Assembly: GCF_042610495.1 (NCBI RefSeq)
Contig: NZ_JBHGAP010000012.1
Span: 62,001 to 126,000, forward strand
Direction: 5' to 3'
Source of the DNA: RU20A sp042610495
GTDB taxonomy: Bacteria > Pseudomonadota > Alphaproteobacteria > Rhizobiales > Rhizobiaceae
Length of the DNA stretch: 64,000 nucleotides
Part shown: positions 1-8,949 of the stretch, in pieces
Layout of the letters: each line of letters starts with the position of its first letter
How positions within the stretch are numbered: position 1 is the stretch's first letter
Program-made: the position numbers and the translations under genes
Notes under the pieces: generated by a model
Seen by the model: only the letters and a program-made list of their open reading frames with translations
The model's database searches: none
Told to the model about the DNA's origin: nothing

Positions 1-752
1 GCACCGTTCTTGGTGGCGGCCATGGCGCGGCCGGTCCACATCATGATCATGTCGGCCTCGCCGGATTCGGCGAGCTGCTGGCTCTCCGCGCCGGTCTTCC
101 AGTAGATCGTGTCGGGGCCGAGGTCGCGCAGCTTCTGGATACCCTTTTCGATATCGTCAGGCGTCATCGCCTTCGGGTCGCCGCCCGCCGCCTTGAAGGC
201 CTGCTCGATCAGGCCGCCCGTGGGGTCGCCTGAGCCGTCGATGGCGCGCGTGCCCGGGAACTTCTCGGTGTCGAAGAAATCGGCCCAGCTCTTCGGCGGA
301 TTGTCCTTATAGGTGTCGTTCTTGTACATCAGCACGACGCCGTAGTTCATCGCCGGCACGGAGCACTCGCCGACCTGACCTTGCGGGATCTTGGACACGT
401 CAAGCTTGGAGAAGTCGAGCTTCTGGAACAGCGTGCCGCAATGCACGTAGGGCGGCAGGTCGGAGGTATCGACGACGTCCCAGGTGACATTGCCGGAATC
501 CACCTGCGCCTTGATCTTCGCCGTTTCCGTCGGCCCGTCGTTCAGCAGTGTCACGCCGGATTTCTCGACAAAGTCCTTCAGCGCCGCCACCTGGCCATCC
601 TGATAGATGCCGCCATAGGAAACGAAGGTCAGCGTCTTGCCCTTCAGCGAGCCTTCCTTCACGGCGCCTGCCACCGGCTTGTCCTGAGCAAAGGCCGGCA
701 ACGCCAGGGCACACGTCATCGTCAGGGCAAAAGCCCTCGCAAATTTCTTCAT
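1..752 (-). CDS. Spermidine/putrescine-type ABC transporter substrate-binding protein (3' end outside window)
   Basis: The frame is open from the ATG at 752 down to the left edge, so about 250 residues of the N-terminal part are present and the C-terminus is missing. It begins with a Sec signal peptide (MKKFARAF..., a hydrophobic core, likely cleavage after AFA before QDKPV). The mature part has the pattern of PotD-like periplasmic binding proteins: a TFVSYGG strand, then DVVDTSD and a KSWADFFD segment. A Shine-Dalgarno GGGAG sits 7 nt before the ATG. The XRE-cupin regulator gene lies 44 bp upstream in the same direction, so the two probably share a transcript. Permeases and ATPase would be expected beyond the left edge. 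Ligand is inferred only as a polyamine or a related small cation or amide. Confidence 0.85.
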   Translation of the reverse strand, partial: MKKFARAFALTMTCALALPAFAQDKPVAGAVKEGSLKGKTLTFVSYGGIYQDGQVAALKDFVEKSGVTLLNDGPTETAKIKAQVDSGNVTWDVVDTSDLPPYVHCGTLFQKLDFSKLDVSKIPQGQVGECSVPAMNYGVVLMYKNDTYKDNPPKSWADFFDTEKFPGTRAIDGSGDPTGGLIEQAFKAAGGDPKAMTPDDIEKGIQKLRDLGPDTIYWKTGAESQQLAESGEADMIMMWTGRAMAATKNG

Positions 753-796
753 TGTGATACTCCCAGTAGCGCTCGCTTCCGTTGTTCCTGCCGGGG

Positions 797-1414
797 CTAC
801 GAGCCGGGCCGGGGCAGGTATTTGTCGAGATCATCGGCAACGCTGGTGGGCGGCGCGATCATCCAGAGGACTTCAGCGGTTTCCGTGCCGATATTGACGG
901 TCTTGTGCGGAACCGAACTCGAATATTCGATGCTGTCGCCGGCCGAGAGACGGTGTCGTTCCTCGCCCAGCGTCAGCTCCACCTCGCCGCGCAGAACGAG
1001 GAACAGTTCCTGCGAGTCCCCGTGGCTGTAGGGCTCGTCGCCCGTCGAGCCATTCGGATCGAACTCGCCGATATAGACTTCCATGTCGCGGATGGGGCGC
1101 CGCGACAGCAGCATCTTGCGATAGCCCTCCGCCGGTGGCAGGGCGGGACGTTCGGCCTTGCGCAGGACACGCCCGATCGGCGGCGCCGTGTCCTCGAAAA
1201 GATCCGTCAGGCTGACGCCGAGTGCGCCGGCAATGCGCATCAGCGTGCTGGTATTGACCCCGCTCAAGCCCCGCTCGAGCTGGCTGAGGAAGCTCGCGGT
1301 CGTTCCGGTAAGGTCACCCAGGGTGCGCAGCGACATGCGCCGTGCCGTGCGAAAAGCCTTGATCTTCTCGCCGATCCCCACCTGATCCTTGGCTGCAACG
1401 CCGACACCGTCCAT
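797..1414 (-). CDS. XRE-family transcriptional regulator with C-terminal cupin domain
   Basis: A 205-residue protein with an N-terminal XRE helix-turn-helix (about residues 15-72, including SFLSQLERG) and a C-terminal cupin_2 barrel (about 115-190, with the ELFLVLRGEVELTLGEE strand pair and SAGDSIEY). This is the architecture of PuuR-like regulators of polyamine and amino-acid uptake or catabolism, where the cupin senses a small ligand. I chose the ATG at 1414 because AGAGGG lies 6 nt upstream; an in-frame GTG at 1429 would add five residues but sits inside the operator palindrome at 1426-1448. It precedes the polyamine-type binding protein gene by 44 bp, so it is likely the local regulator and probably autoregulated. 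Confidence 0.85.
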   Translation of the reverse strand: MDGVGVAAKDQVGIGEKIKAFRTARRMSLRTLGDLTGTTASFLSQLERGLSGVNTSTLMRIAGALGVSLTDLFEDTAPPIGRVLRKAERPALPPAEGYRKMLLSRRPIRDMEVYIGEFDPNGSTGDEPYSHGDSQELFLVLRGEVELTLGEERHRLSAGDSIEYSSSVPHKTVNIGTETAEVLWMIAPPTSVADDLDKYLPRPGS

Positions 1415-1425
1415 CCGCCGCCCTC

Positions 1426-1448
1426 TCACTTAACAACATATTAAGTGA
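1426..1448. promoter_or_regulatory. Perfect 8-bp inverted repeat, probable operator of the XRE-cupin regulator
   Basis: Arms TCACTTAA (1426-1433) and TTAAGTGA (1441-1448) are separated by 7 nt. The palindrome begins 12 nt before the chosen ATG of the XRE gene. Position and symmetry fit an autoregulatory operator for a dimeric HTH protein; binding is inferred. Confidence 0.55.
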
Positions 1449-1975
1449 CGATGGGCTTGGCAATCGCGAAATGCGGGAGCGGCACTTTTTCTGCGGGTTG
1501 CCGTGCATGTGGTGCGCAAAGGGGTCGCGCGGCGATGGCGGTTTCCGGGTCACGCCGGAACGCTCCCGTCCGCCGCCGCGCCGGCCCGATCCAAAGGTTG
1601 CGAAGATCGGCGAGGAGCCGTGGCGGAAATCTGAAAATTATTTTCCTAATGCTGACGTTTCCGCAATCCAGACATCGGAGGCCCGTGTGCAAGTGCGAAA
1701 TATGCTGATTTCGAAAAATTTTTTTGCAGAAAAAAGGGGAATTATCAAAATGTGACGTTCTATCTATATGATTCTTATGAGTTTAAATTTGGACATCTTG
1801 TAGCCTCTGCGCCATCAATAATACGAAAAAAAATGTAGAAAATAATTTACAAGACGCATCTTCGATATTAGGTTTTTGATCGTTGCTTAATGGCGATCGA
1901 TCCTGGGGACGTAGAGGAGACGGCCCTCGGATCGTGGAAGTTGAGGCTGCAAGTCAGCCACTGGGAGGAGACCCT
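1449..1975. other. Divergent intergenic region, AT-rich towards its right half
   Basis: No credible gene is seen between the XRE regulator and the sugar ABC operon. The left part (to about 1620) has ordinary GC content. From about 1625 to 1880 the DNA becomes clearly AT-rich, with A and T runs near 1716-1736 and 1827-1850. It must hold the promoter of the rightward operon starting at 1976, but I could not assign a convincing -35/-10 pair. Confidence 0.5.
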
Positions 1976-3502
1976 ATGTTTCACAAGCCAAAGAATGCGT
2001 TGTACAAGACTGTCAGCCGCCGTCGGTTCCTGGAACTGGGCGGCTATGGTGCGGCCGCCCTTGGGGTTGGATCGCTTGCCGTCGGCATGAATTCCACGAT
2101 CATGGCGACACGTGTTCAGGCGGCCTCGTCTGAAGACGCGAAGTGGAAGCAGTTCGCAGGGTCCAAGCTGACCTTCCTGTCGGAAAACACGCCGCCGTCT
2201 TTCGCCATCCGCGACAATATCAAGGCCTTCTACGATCTCACGGGCATCGAGGTCGAAGTTCTGACGGACGATCTTCCCGTCGTTCAGCAGAAGGTCGGCA
2301 TCGACCTTCGCGCCGGCAAGTCCGACTATGTTCTCAACTATGTGCAGGACAAGCCGATCGGCTCGCCCTTTGCCGATTTCTATGCCGACATGACGCCCAT
2401 GTTCGGCGACGAAACGCTGCCGCAGGATCCCGAAGGCTATGGCGACGGATCCTGGGTCGAGAACTTCCTGAATGCCTGCGGCCGCTTCTACAGTGCCGAA
2501 AAGGTCATCGCGCTGCCCTACGACGCTGCCATCCCGGTCACGTTCTACCGCCAGGACGTGTTCGAAAAGCACACCAAGGAATTCGAAGCGGAATATGGTC
2601 GGCGCCTGGAGTTCACGCCCGAGACGACCTGGAAGCACGTGCTTGAAATCGCGACCTTCTTCAAGAAGCTGAAGGACGGCGGCGCCGATGTTCCCTACGG
2701 CTATGCGCAGCACCAGGGTTCCTTTGCCTGGACGACACAGCTCGACATTCAGCGCCTGATGTTCTCGCACGGCCGCTGGACCGATTTCAGCATCGACGAC
2801 AAGCTCGGCAGCAAGACGCCCGGAAAGACCAACTGGGGCGACGAGCAGTCCATCTTCATGCTGGAGCAGTTCAAGGCGCTGGCAGACGTCTCCCACCCCG
2901 ACAACCTTGCCAACGGCACGCTGGAACTGAATACGGTCTACCAGTCGGGCAACATCGCCATGCAGGTGCAGTATCACGAGTTCGCGGCTTCCGTGGAAGA
3001 CGAGAAGACCTCGCGCGCGGCGGGCGGGAAGACGGCCTATGCCTATTGCCCGAAGGGCGAGGCGAGCTGGATCAAGAATGGGGGCCAGGCTGTCAACGGC
3101 ACGAACTGCGGCATCGGCGGCATCGGCATCAACAAGAACGCCTCCGAGCAGCTGCAGCGCGCGGCCTATCTCTTCGCGATCTGGTCCACCTCCAAGCAGC
3201 TGCAGTTCGACGTTCTCAAGGGTCTCGGCGGTACGCCGACCCGCAAGTCGGTGCTGGAAATGCCCGAGGTCGTCGAGGCCAAGAAGCGTCCGAGCAAGAT
3301 GCCGAACGCGCTCACCTTCGACGTTGCCTATGGCATCGGTATCCAGGACCCCAACTTCGTGCTCGGTCCGAAAATCCCGGAAGCCAACGAGTATCACTCG
3401 CTTGTTGCCTCCGAGACCCAGAGGATGCTGACCGGTGAAATGTCGCCGGCCGAGACGGCGGAGTCGCTGAAGTCGCAGATCGACGAGCTGAACGGCGCCT
3501 GA
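1976..3502 (+). CDS. Sugar-type ABC transporter substrate-binding protein, Tat-exported
   Basis: A 508-residue extracellular solute-binding protein (family 1, sugar or polyol type). The N-terminus carries a twin-arginine signal: SRRRFLELGG at residues 14-23, then an alanine- and glycine-rich hydrophobic stretch, so the folded protein is probably exported by Tat. The start is the ATG at 1976, preceded by a strong GGGAGGAG; the frame stays open upstream to 1883 but that adds only hydrophilic residues before the signal. It is the first gene of a unit with two permeases and an ATPase, and a GC-rich hairpin lies just after its stop. The ligand cannot be read from sequence; the FGGY kinase downstream suggests a sugar, ketose or polyol. 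Confidence 0.85.
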   Translation: MFHKPKNALYKTVSRRRFLELGGYGAAALGVGSLAVGMNSTIMATRVQAASSEDAKWKQFAGSKLTFLSENTPPSFAIRDNIKAFYDLTGIEVEVLTDDLPVVQQKVGIDLRAGKSDYVLNYVQDKPIGSPFADFYADMTPMFGDETLPQDPEGYGDGSWVENFLNACGRFYSAEKVIALPYDAAIPVTFYRQDVFEKHTKEFEAEYGRRLEFTPETTWKHVLEIATFFKKLKDGGADVPYGYAQHQGSFAWTTQLDIQRLMFSHGRWTDFSIDDKLGSKTPGKTNWGDEQSIFMLEQFKALADVSHPDNLANGTLELNTVYQSGNIAMQVQYHEFAASVEDEKTSRAAGGKTAYAYCPKGEASWIKNGGQAVNGTNCGIGGIGINKNASEQLQRAAYLFAIWSTSKQLQFDVLKGLGGTPTRKSVLEMPEVVEAKKRPSKMPNALTFDVAYGIGIQDPNFVLGPKIPEANEYHSLVASETQRMLTGEMSPAETAESLKSQIDELNGA

Positions 3503-3522
3503 TCCCAAAACCCGTGACCTGA

Positions 3523-3551
3523 GCCGGCGGTCGCCACGCGCGGCCGCTGGC
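3523..3551 (+). other. Intercistronic GC-rich hairpin after binding-protein gene
   Basis: GCCGGCGG (3523-3530) can pair with CCGCTGGC (3544-3551), eight pairs including one G-T. It lies between the stop of the binding-protein gene and the permease and has no T tract. Such hairpins typically protect the abundant binding-protein mRNA or partly terminate transcription. Confidence 0.4.
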
Positions 3552-3616
3552 CCATCCACCCCGAACAGCACCCTTTCGCGCGTGAAGTGCGAAACGGCGC
3601 CGGCGAGAGCGTTTTC

Positions 3617-4615
3617 ATGACCGATCTGACTCAGAAATCCCCTGCGTTGCCGGATGTCGCGGCAAAGCTTTTCCGGGCGCGCTCCCACTCCATCGAGGTC
3701 GAAGCCAGACCGCGCACAGAAGTGCTGGAGAAACCGCGGACCTTCAACCCGCCCCCGCCGAAACGCTATTATTTCTACCTGATGGCACCCGCGATCGCGG
3801 TTCTCGCCTTCATTTCTCTCTACCCGTTCTTCTGGCTGATCTTCCTGTCGCTGCAGGATGTCGATATCGGCGGCGGCGAATGGGTCGGGCTCGACAATTA
3901 CATCCGCCTTTTCAGCGACTCGCGGTTCCTCAACGGCTGGACGCTGCTTTTGAAATACAGCGTGATCTGCCTGACGCTGCAGCTGTCGATCGGCGTGCTC
4001 CTGGCCGTCGTGGTCAACAACTCGCGCTACGAACGCTTCCTGGTGACCGCGCTCCTGATGCCGATGATGATGGCGCCTGCGGTCGCCGGCCTGCTCTGGC
4101 TGTTCCTCTACAACGGCACCTTCGGCTGGTATCACTGGCTGATGCAGAGCGTCGGCATTCTCGACAGTGCCTCGATCCTCGCCAGGGCCGATACCGCCCT
4201 GCTCGCCGTCATCATCGTTGACGTCTGGCAGTGGACGCCACTGATCACGCTCATCGCCCTTGCCGGGCTGAAGCGCGTGCCGCGCGACCAGCTGGAAGCC
4301 AACATGGTGGATGGCGCCTCGCCGATGCGCAACTTCTTCTCGATCACGCTGCCGAACCTCTATCCGGTGTTGCTGATCGCCGTTCTGCTGCGCTTCATGG
4401 ACAATTTCCGCTTCATCGACAGCCTGCTGGTGCTGACCGGCGGCGGTCCGGGCAGCGCAACGAAGATCCTGCCTGTCTATCTCTTCGAGGTGGCCTTCAA
4501 GTTCTTCAAGCTCGGCCGCGGAGCCGCAATCGCGCTCACCCTGCTGCTCGTCACCATCATCCTGGGCAAGATCCTTGTCCGCGTCTTCGAAAACCCCAAA
4601 GCCGGCAGGAGCTGA
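3617..4615 (+). CDS. Sugar ABC transporter permease (MalF/UgpA type)
   Basis: Inner-membrane permease of 332 residues. About 50 hydrophilic N-terminal residues are followed by a first membrane segment (MAPAIAVLAFISLYPFFWLI) and five more. The cytoplasmic EAA loop that contacts the ATPase is visible as EANMVDGASPMRNFFSITLP. The start is set at the ATG at 3617 with GGCGAGAG upstream; a GTG at 3587 in frame is less likely. It forms a heterodimer with the next gene product, which starts 6 nt after its stop. Confidence 0.87.
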   Translation: MTDLTQKSPALPDVAAKLFRARSHSIEVEARPRTEVLEKPRTFNPPPPKRYYFYLMAPAIAVLAFISLYPFFWLIFLSLQDVDIGGGEWVGLDNYIRLFSDSRFLNGWTLLLKYSVICLTLQLSIGVLLAVVVNNSRYERFLVTALLMPMMMAPAVAGLLWLFLYNGTFGWYHWLMQSVGILDSASILARADTALLAVIIVDVWQWTPLITLIALAGLKRVPRDQLEANMVDGASPMRNFFSITLPNLYPVLLIAVLLRFMDNFRFIDSLLVLTGGGPGSATKILPVYLFEVAFKFFKLGRGAAIALTLLLVTIILGKILVRVFENPKAGRS

Positions 4616-4621
4616 ACGATC

Positions 4622-5500
4622 ATGGCATCTCGCGACGTCGTCACCTACGAAACGCCCCTGACGAAGCTCATCCGCATCCTCTCGGTCGTCTTTCTGGCAC
4701 TCTACCTTGTCTGGACGCTGCTGCCCTTCTTCATCATGTTCGTCTCCTCGTTCAAGGATCTCTTGGCAGCCTTCAAGCTGCCGGCGGTCGGCGACTGGTC
4801 CGGCATCGGGGTGTTCTTCGACTTCACCCCGACGCTGAAGCATTATCGCAGTCTCTTCGAGGACAATGCCTTCGGCACCTACACCATGAACAGCCTGATC
4901 GCGGCCGGCGGTTCGGCCGTCATCTCGGTGATCTTCGGCTCGCTTGCCGCCTACTCGCTGTCGCGGGTCGATTTCCGGGGCAAGTCAGACCTGTTCTTCT
5001 GGATCATCTCGACCCGCATGGCGCCCGTCGTTGCCGTCATGGTGCCGCTCTATTCCATCTTCCGGTCGCTGGAGCTGGTCGGCACCCTGCCCGGCCTGAT
5101 CCTCGCCTACACCACCTTCAACCTGCCCTTCGCCATCTGGATCCTCAAAGGCTTCTTCGACAACGTGCCATACGCCATCGAAGAGGCGCAGATGGTGGAC
5201 GGCGCGACGCGCTTCCAGGCCTTCCGCTCGATCCTGCCGCTGGTCGCACCGGGCATCGGCGCCTTCATCGTGCTCTGCATCCTGTTTGCATGGAACGACT
5301 TCCTCTTTGCCGCCATCATCGGCTCGGGCGGTGCCAAGACCCTGCCCGTCGCCACGCGCGAACTGGTGCAGCCGCAGAACATCCAGTGGGGCGCGATCAT
5401 GGCCGCGGGCGTGATCACGACGCTTCCCATGATGGCGCTCGGTCTCGTCATCCGCAAATACCTCGTCACCGGCCTCACCATGGGCGCCGTCAAGGAATGA
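4622..5500 (+). CDS. Sugar ABC transporter permease (MalG/UgpE type)
   Basis: A 292-residue inner-membrane permease, the second half of the translocation pore. It has six hydrophobic segments, the first near residues 20-42, and an EAA loop reading EEAQMVDGATRFQAFRSILP before the last two segments. AGGAG lies about 10 nt before the ATG, inside the end of the preceding gene, so the two are probably translationally coupled. The short N-terminus and the AAIIGSGGAKTLPVATREL region are usual for MalG-like partners. Confidence 0.87.
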   Translation: MASRDVVTYETPLTKLIRILSVVFLALYLVWTLLPFFIMFVSSFKDLLAAFKLPAVGDWSGIGVFFDFTPTLKHYRSLFEDNAFGTYTMNSLIAAGGSAVISVIFGSLAAYSLSRVDFRGKSDLFFWIISTRMAPVVAVMVPLYSIFRSLELVGTLPGLILAYTTFNLPFAIWILKGFFDNVPYAIEEAQMVDGATRFQAFRSILPLVAPGIGAFIVLCILFAWNDFLFAAIIGSGGAKTLPVATRELVQPQNIQWGAIMAAGVITTLPMMALGLVIRKYLVTGLTMGAVKE

Positions 5501-5558
5501 AAATGTCGGCCGCCGGCCGCGGGAGGGCGGGCGTGCCACATCCATCGGGAGAACTGAA

Positions 5559-6653
5559 ATGGCTTCTGTGAATATCCGCAACGTCTGGAAGTATTACGGC
5601 GACGTGCCGGCGGTGAAGAACCTGAACATCACCTGCCCCGACGGCAGCTTCGTCTCCATTCTCGGTCCGTCGGGCTGCGGCAAGTCCTCCACCATGCGCA
5701 TGATCGCCGGCCTCGAGCACATCAGTGCAGGCGACATCCACTTCGACGACCTGCGCATCAACGATCTCGCGCCGAAGGATCGCGACGTCGCGATGGTGTT
5801 CGAAAACTATGCGCTCTATCCGCACAAGTCGGTTTACGAGAACATCGCAAACCCGCTGCGCCTGCGTGGCGCGACGGATGCCACGATCCGCGAGCGGGTC
5901 AACGGCGCTGCCAAGCTCCTGGAGATCGCCCATCTCCTGGAACGCCGGCCGCACGAGCTGTCGGGCGGCCAGAAGCAACGCGTCGCCATCGGCCGCGCCA
6001 TCGTGCGCGAACCGAAGCTGTTCCTCTTCGACGAGCCGATCGCGCACCTCGACGCCAAGCTCAGGGCGCATATGCGCGGTGAAATCAAGCATCTCCAGCG
6101 CACCCTGGGCACCACGATGATCTACGTGACCCATGACCAGCTGGAAGCTCTTTCGATGGCCGACTACATCGCCGTCATGCATGATGGCGAGCTGCAGCAG
6201 TGGGGCACACCGTCGGAGATCTTCAACAATCCGGTCAATGCCTGGGTTGCCGGCTTCGTCGGCGAACCCGCGATGAACTTCCTGACCTGCGACATCGTCG
6301 CGGCCGGCTCCGACGTCAGCCTGCGGCACGCCAATTTCGACATTCCGCTTCTTTCGAACCAGATCACGCAGCTCAACGGTTCGTCGAAGGGTGGTGCGGC
6401 GCGCATGGGCGTGCGGCCCGATGCGCTTTCCATCAGCATGGAAAAGCCGGAGGACAAGGCCATTCGCGGCCAGATCTTCGTCAACGAACTGCTGGGCGGC
6501 GACATGCTGGTCGATGTCTCGCTCGACGACTGCCGCATCCGGGTCAAGACGACGCCGGACTTTCCCGGCAAGCCGGGAGAGACCTGCTACGTCACCGTCA
6601 ATCGCAGCAAGTGGCACGTCTTCGATGCCAAGGATGGCCATGCCTACTTCTGA
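5559..6653 (+). CDS. Sugar ABC transporter ATP-binding protein (MalK/UgpC type)
   Basis: A 364-residue ATPase that energises the 3617/4622 permease pair. Walker A is GPSGCGKSS (36-44), the signature LSGGQKQR follows, then Walker B LFLFDEP and a H-loop THDQ; a C-terminal TOBE-like regulatory region completes the length typical of the family. Two details are unusual: the Q-loop reads FENYALYPH, with Glu where most relatives have Gln, and the D-loop reads IAHLDAK instead of LSNLDAK. From memory these features occur in a rhizobial subgroup of polyol-type transporters. The next gene begins inside its last codons. Confidence 0.87.
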   Translation: MASVNIRNVWKYYGDVPAVKNLNITCPDGSFVSILGPSGCGKSSTMRMIAGLEHISAGDIHFDDLRINDLAPKDRDVAMVFENYALYPHKSVYENIANPLRLRGATDATIRERVNGAAKLLEIAHLLERRPHELSGGQKQRVAIGRAIVREPKLFLFDEPIAHLDAKLRAHMRGEIKHLQRTLGTTMIYVTHDQLEALSMADYIAVMHDGELQQWGTPSEIFNNPVNAWVAGFVGEPAMNFLTCDIVAAGSDVSLRHANFDIPLLSNQITQLNGSSKGGAARMGVRPDALSISMEKPEDKAIRGQIFVNELLGGDMLVDVSLDDCRIRVKTTPDFPGKPGETCYVTVNRSKWHVFDAKDGHAYF

Positions 6654-7272
6654 AACAGCAGACGAGGCCGCGTACCGCGCGGCAATCCGGGATTTCGTCG
6701 ATTGCCACGTGCCCGCACGCGGTACCCTCGGCGTCGTCCAGGCCTACCGCGCGGTGCAGGCCTTCCCCTACCGGTCGGTTGCCGACCGGCGGCCGCTGAC
6801 GGCACTGCGCAACAAGGAGGGCGCCTGCACGGCCAAGCACATGGTTCTGCGCGACGTGCTGCGCGCCATTGGCGAAACGGCGGTGGTGGAGATCGTGGAA
6901 GGGGATTTCGCCTCGGGGCTGCCGGTGCATGACAGCATGAGCCCGGCGCTTCAGACCATGATCCGCGACGGTGGCGTGATCGACATGCACTGCCGGGTGC
7001 GTCTCGACGATCCGAAGTCGGGTTCGGTGCGTCACCTCGACGCCACCTTTCCGCCGGCACTCGTGCGCTTCGGCTTTACCGTCGACCGGGACTGGTGGGG
7101 CGATGGCGACACGGCGCAGGCGATCCCGAAGGTCACCGTACGTTCTGAGGAGGAGGACGTGCTGGGCGAGAAGGAGCGCCTGCTTTCGCATCTGGATCAA
7201 GACACCACCGCGCGGCGGAAGGAATTTCTGCGCCTGCTGACGGAATGGCTGGCGGGCATCGACATGCATTAG
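6640..7272 (+). CDS. Transglutaminase-like cysteine hydrolase family protein (putative)
   Basis: A 210-residue soluble protein with no signal peptide. It overlaps the ATPase gene by 14 nt, and AAGGA lies 7 nt before the ATG. I see a possible Cys-His-Asp triad in the order of transglutaminase-like enzymes: Cys in EGACTAKHMVL, His in VIDMHCRVRL and Asp in RHLDATFPP. The FPYRS segment before the Cys also resembles the start of that fold. Its role in a sugar-uptake operon is unknown; it could be a cytoplasmic peptidase or amidase or only a fold relative. The family call is inference from motif order, without an alignment. Confidence 0.6.
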   Translation: MPTSETADEAAYRAAIRDFVDCHVPARGTLGVVQAYRAVQAFPYRSVADRRPLTALRNKEGACTAKHMVLRDVLRAIGETAVVEIVEGDFASGLPVHDSMSPALQTMIRDGGVIDMHCRVRLDDPKSGSVRHLDATFPPALVRFGFTVDRDWWGDGDTAQAIPKVTVRSEEEDVLGEKERLLSHLDQDTTARRKEFLRLLTEWLAGIDMH

Positions 7273-7357
7273 CCCGGCAGCTGCCGGGCACCGCGAAAAC
7301 AGTGACATGCGGTTCACGGCGGGAGGCCGGAAACCGCCAGGGAGGAGCAAGAAAATC

Positions 7358-8923
7358 ATGTCGTCTGCGGCAAAGAGGGTATTCGTCGGCATTGACGCCG
7401 GAACGACCGGTTGCATGGTCATCATCTTCGATGAAAAGGGCAATGCCGTCGGGCAGGGCTACCAGGAATATACCTGCTCGTCACCGCAACCCGGCTGGAT
7501 CGAGCAGGATCTGGACGAGGTGTGGAACGGCATTTGCGCAGCCACGCGCCAGGCCGTTGCCAAGGCAGACCTGCCCAGGGAGGCGTACCATTCGGTCGGC
7601 CTTTCCAGCCAGCGCGGCACCTTCGGCATCGTGGACGCCAACCGCGTGCCGCTGATGAACTCGCTCGTCTGGAACTGCGGTCGCGCGCTGAAGAGCGTGG
7701 AGGCGATCAGCGCCGTCTTCGGTGCCGACGAGCATCAGGACCATACGGGCATGGCGATCAGCCCCCTCTGGGCCGCGGCAAAGATCATCTGGCTGCGCGA
7801 GAACCGGCCGGAGCTCTTTGAAAAGACACGCTGGTTCGTCAATGGCCAGGAATTCTTCCTCGCCCGCATGGGGGCGGACGACTGGGCGACCGACCCGGCC
7901 TCGCTGACCCTGAACGGCATGATGGACGTGTCGAAGCTCGACTGGAGCGACCGGATCCTCGACGTGTGCGGCATCGGCCGGGATCGCCTGCCCCCGGTAT
8001 CGACGCCGGCGACCCGTGTCGGTCGTCTGTCGCGCGCGGCGGCGGAGGCCACCGGACTTCCGGAGGGCATGATCCTTTGCCGGGGGGCGGGTGACCAGCA
8101 ATGCGCGGCGATCGGCGCCGGCGTGATCAAGCAGGGCATGGCCGAATTCACGGTCGGCACCTCCGGCGTCATGGTCGCCCACCTTGATGATGTCAGCAAG
8201 ATCAAGGGCCGCAAGTTGTGGTGGGGCGGTCACGGCGTTCCCGGCGCCTGGGACATCGAGGGCGGTGCGTTCTCGCTCGGCGCCAGCCTGCGCTGGTGGC
8301 GCGACAAGCTCGGCCGCAACGAGCTGGACGAGAGCTCACAGCGCGGGACCAGCCCCTATTCGATCATGGTCGAGCAGGCGGCGCGCTCCAAGCCCGGGGC
8401 GAACGGGGCGATGTTCCACTCCTTCATGGCGAGCCAGGTGACACCCTATTACGACGCCGTCGCGCGCGGCGGCTTCCTCGGCCTCGGCCTTTATCACGAG
8501 CGCCATGACCTGATCCGCGCGCTGCTGGAAGGCTGCGCCCACGAAATGAAGATGGTGTTCGACGCCTTCCAGTCCGACGTCGAGGGCGGGATCACCGACT
8601 TCCGCCTCACCGGCGGCGGCACGAAGTCGAACGGCTTCGCGCAGATCATGACCGACGTGATCGGCGTGCAGAGCACCGTCACGAAAGAGCGGGAATGCAC
8701 CGCACTCGGCGCCGCCATTCTGGGCGCCTACGGGTCCGGCGCATTTTCGAGCATCAACGAGGCGGTCGGCGCCATGGTGCAGGTGGAAAGCACCTTCGAG
8801 CCGAACACCGGACTGCGAACGCTCTACGGCGAGCAGCATGCCATCTACCGCGGCATCTACGAGGCCATCGCCAAGTCCCGCCAGTATGCCGCGCTCAGCG
8901 AATTCTCGCAGAAATATCAATAA
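7358..8923 (+). CDS. FGGY-family carbohydrate kinase
   Basis: A 521-residue ATP-dependent sugar or polyol kinase (xylulokinase/glycerol kinase superfamily). The N-terminal phosphate-binding motif is GIDAGTTGCMVIIFD; the second domain shows GTSGVMVAH and, near the end, FRLTGGGTKSNGF, the usual adenosine-site loop. The start at 7358 is supported by GGGAGGAG. It follows the transporter genes in the same direction and probably phosphorylates the imported substrate or its ketose derivative. The substrate cannot be fixed from sequence; the closest functional guess is a ketopentose or ketotetrose. Confidence 0.85.
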   Translation: MSSAAKRVFVGIDAGTTGCMVIIFDEKGNAVGQGYQEYTCSSPQPGWIEQDLDEVWNGICAATRQAVAKADLPREAYHSVGLSSQRGTFGIVDANRVPLMNSLVWNCGRALKSVEAISAVFGADEHQDHTGMAISPLWAAAKIIWLRENRPELFEKTRWFVNGQEFFLARMGADDWATDPASLTLNGMMDVSKLDWSDRILDVCGIGRDRLPPVSTPATRVGRLSRAAAEATGLPEGMILCRGAGDQQCAAIGAGVIKQGMAEFTVGTSGVMVAHLDDVSKIKGRKLWWGGHGVPGAWDIEGGAFSLGASLRWWRDKLGRNELDESSQRGTSPYSIMVEQAARSKPGANGAMFHSFMASQVTPYYDAVARGGFLGLGLYHERHDLIRALLEGCAHEMKMVFDAFQSDVEGGITDFRLTGGGTKSNGFAQIMTDVIGVQSTVTKERECTALGAAILGAYGSGAFSSINEAVGAMVQVESTFEPNTGLRTLYGEQHAIYRGIYEAIAKSRQYAALSEFSQKYQ

Positions 8924-8949
8924 TCACGTGTGAGAGAGGAGACACGACA

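Noticed and set aside
1716..1736. A/T run considered as an intrinsic terminator
   Set aside because: No GC-rich stem precedes it on either strand; it belongs to an AT-rich promoter-type region.
3523..3551. Hairpins after binding-protein genes considered as intrinsic terminators
   Set aside because: None is followed by a T run, and the permease and ATPase genes of the same systems lie directly downstream.
1868..4843. A very long open frame (991 codons) on the minus strand opposite the sugar ABC genes
   Set aside because: It is a shadow of G/C-ending codon use in the real plus-strand genes; the product is rich in Arg, Asp, Glu and Gly in irregular runs with no domain, and it crosses gene borders.
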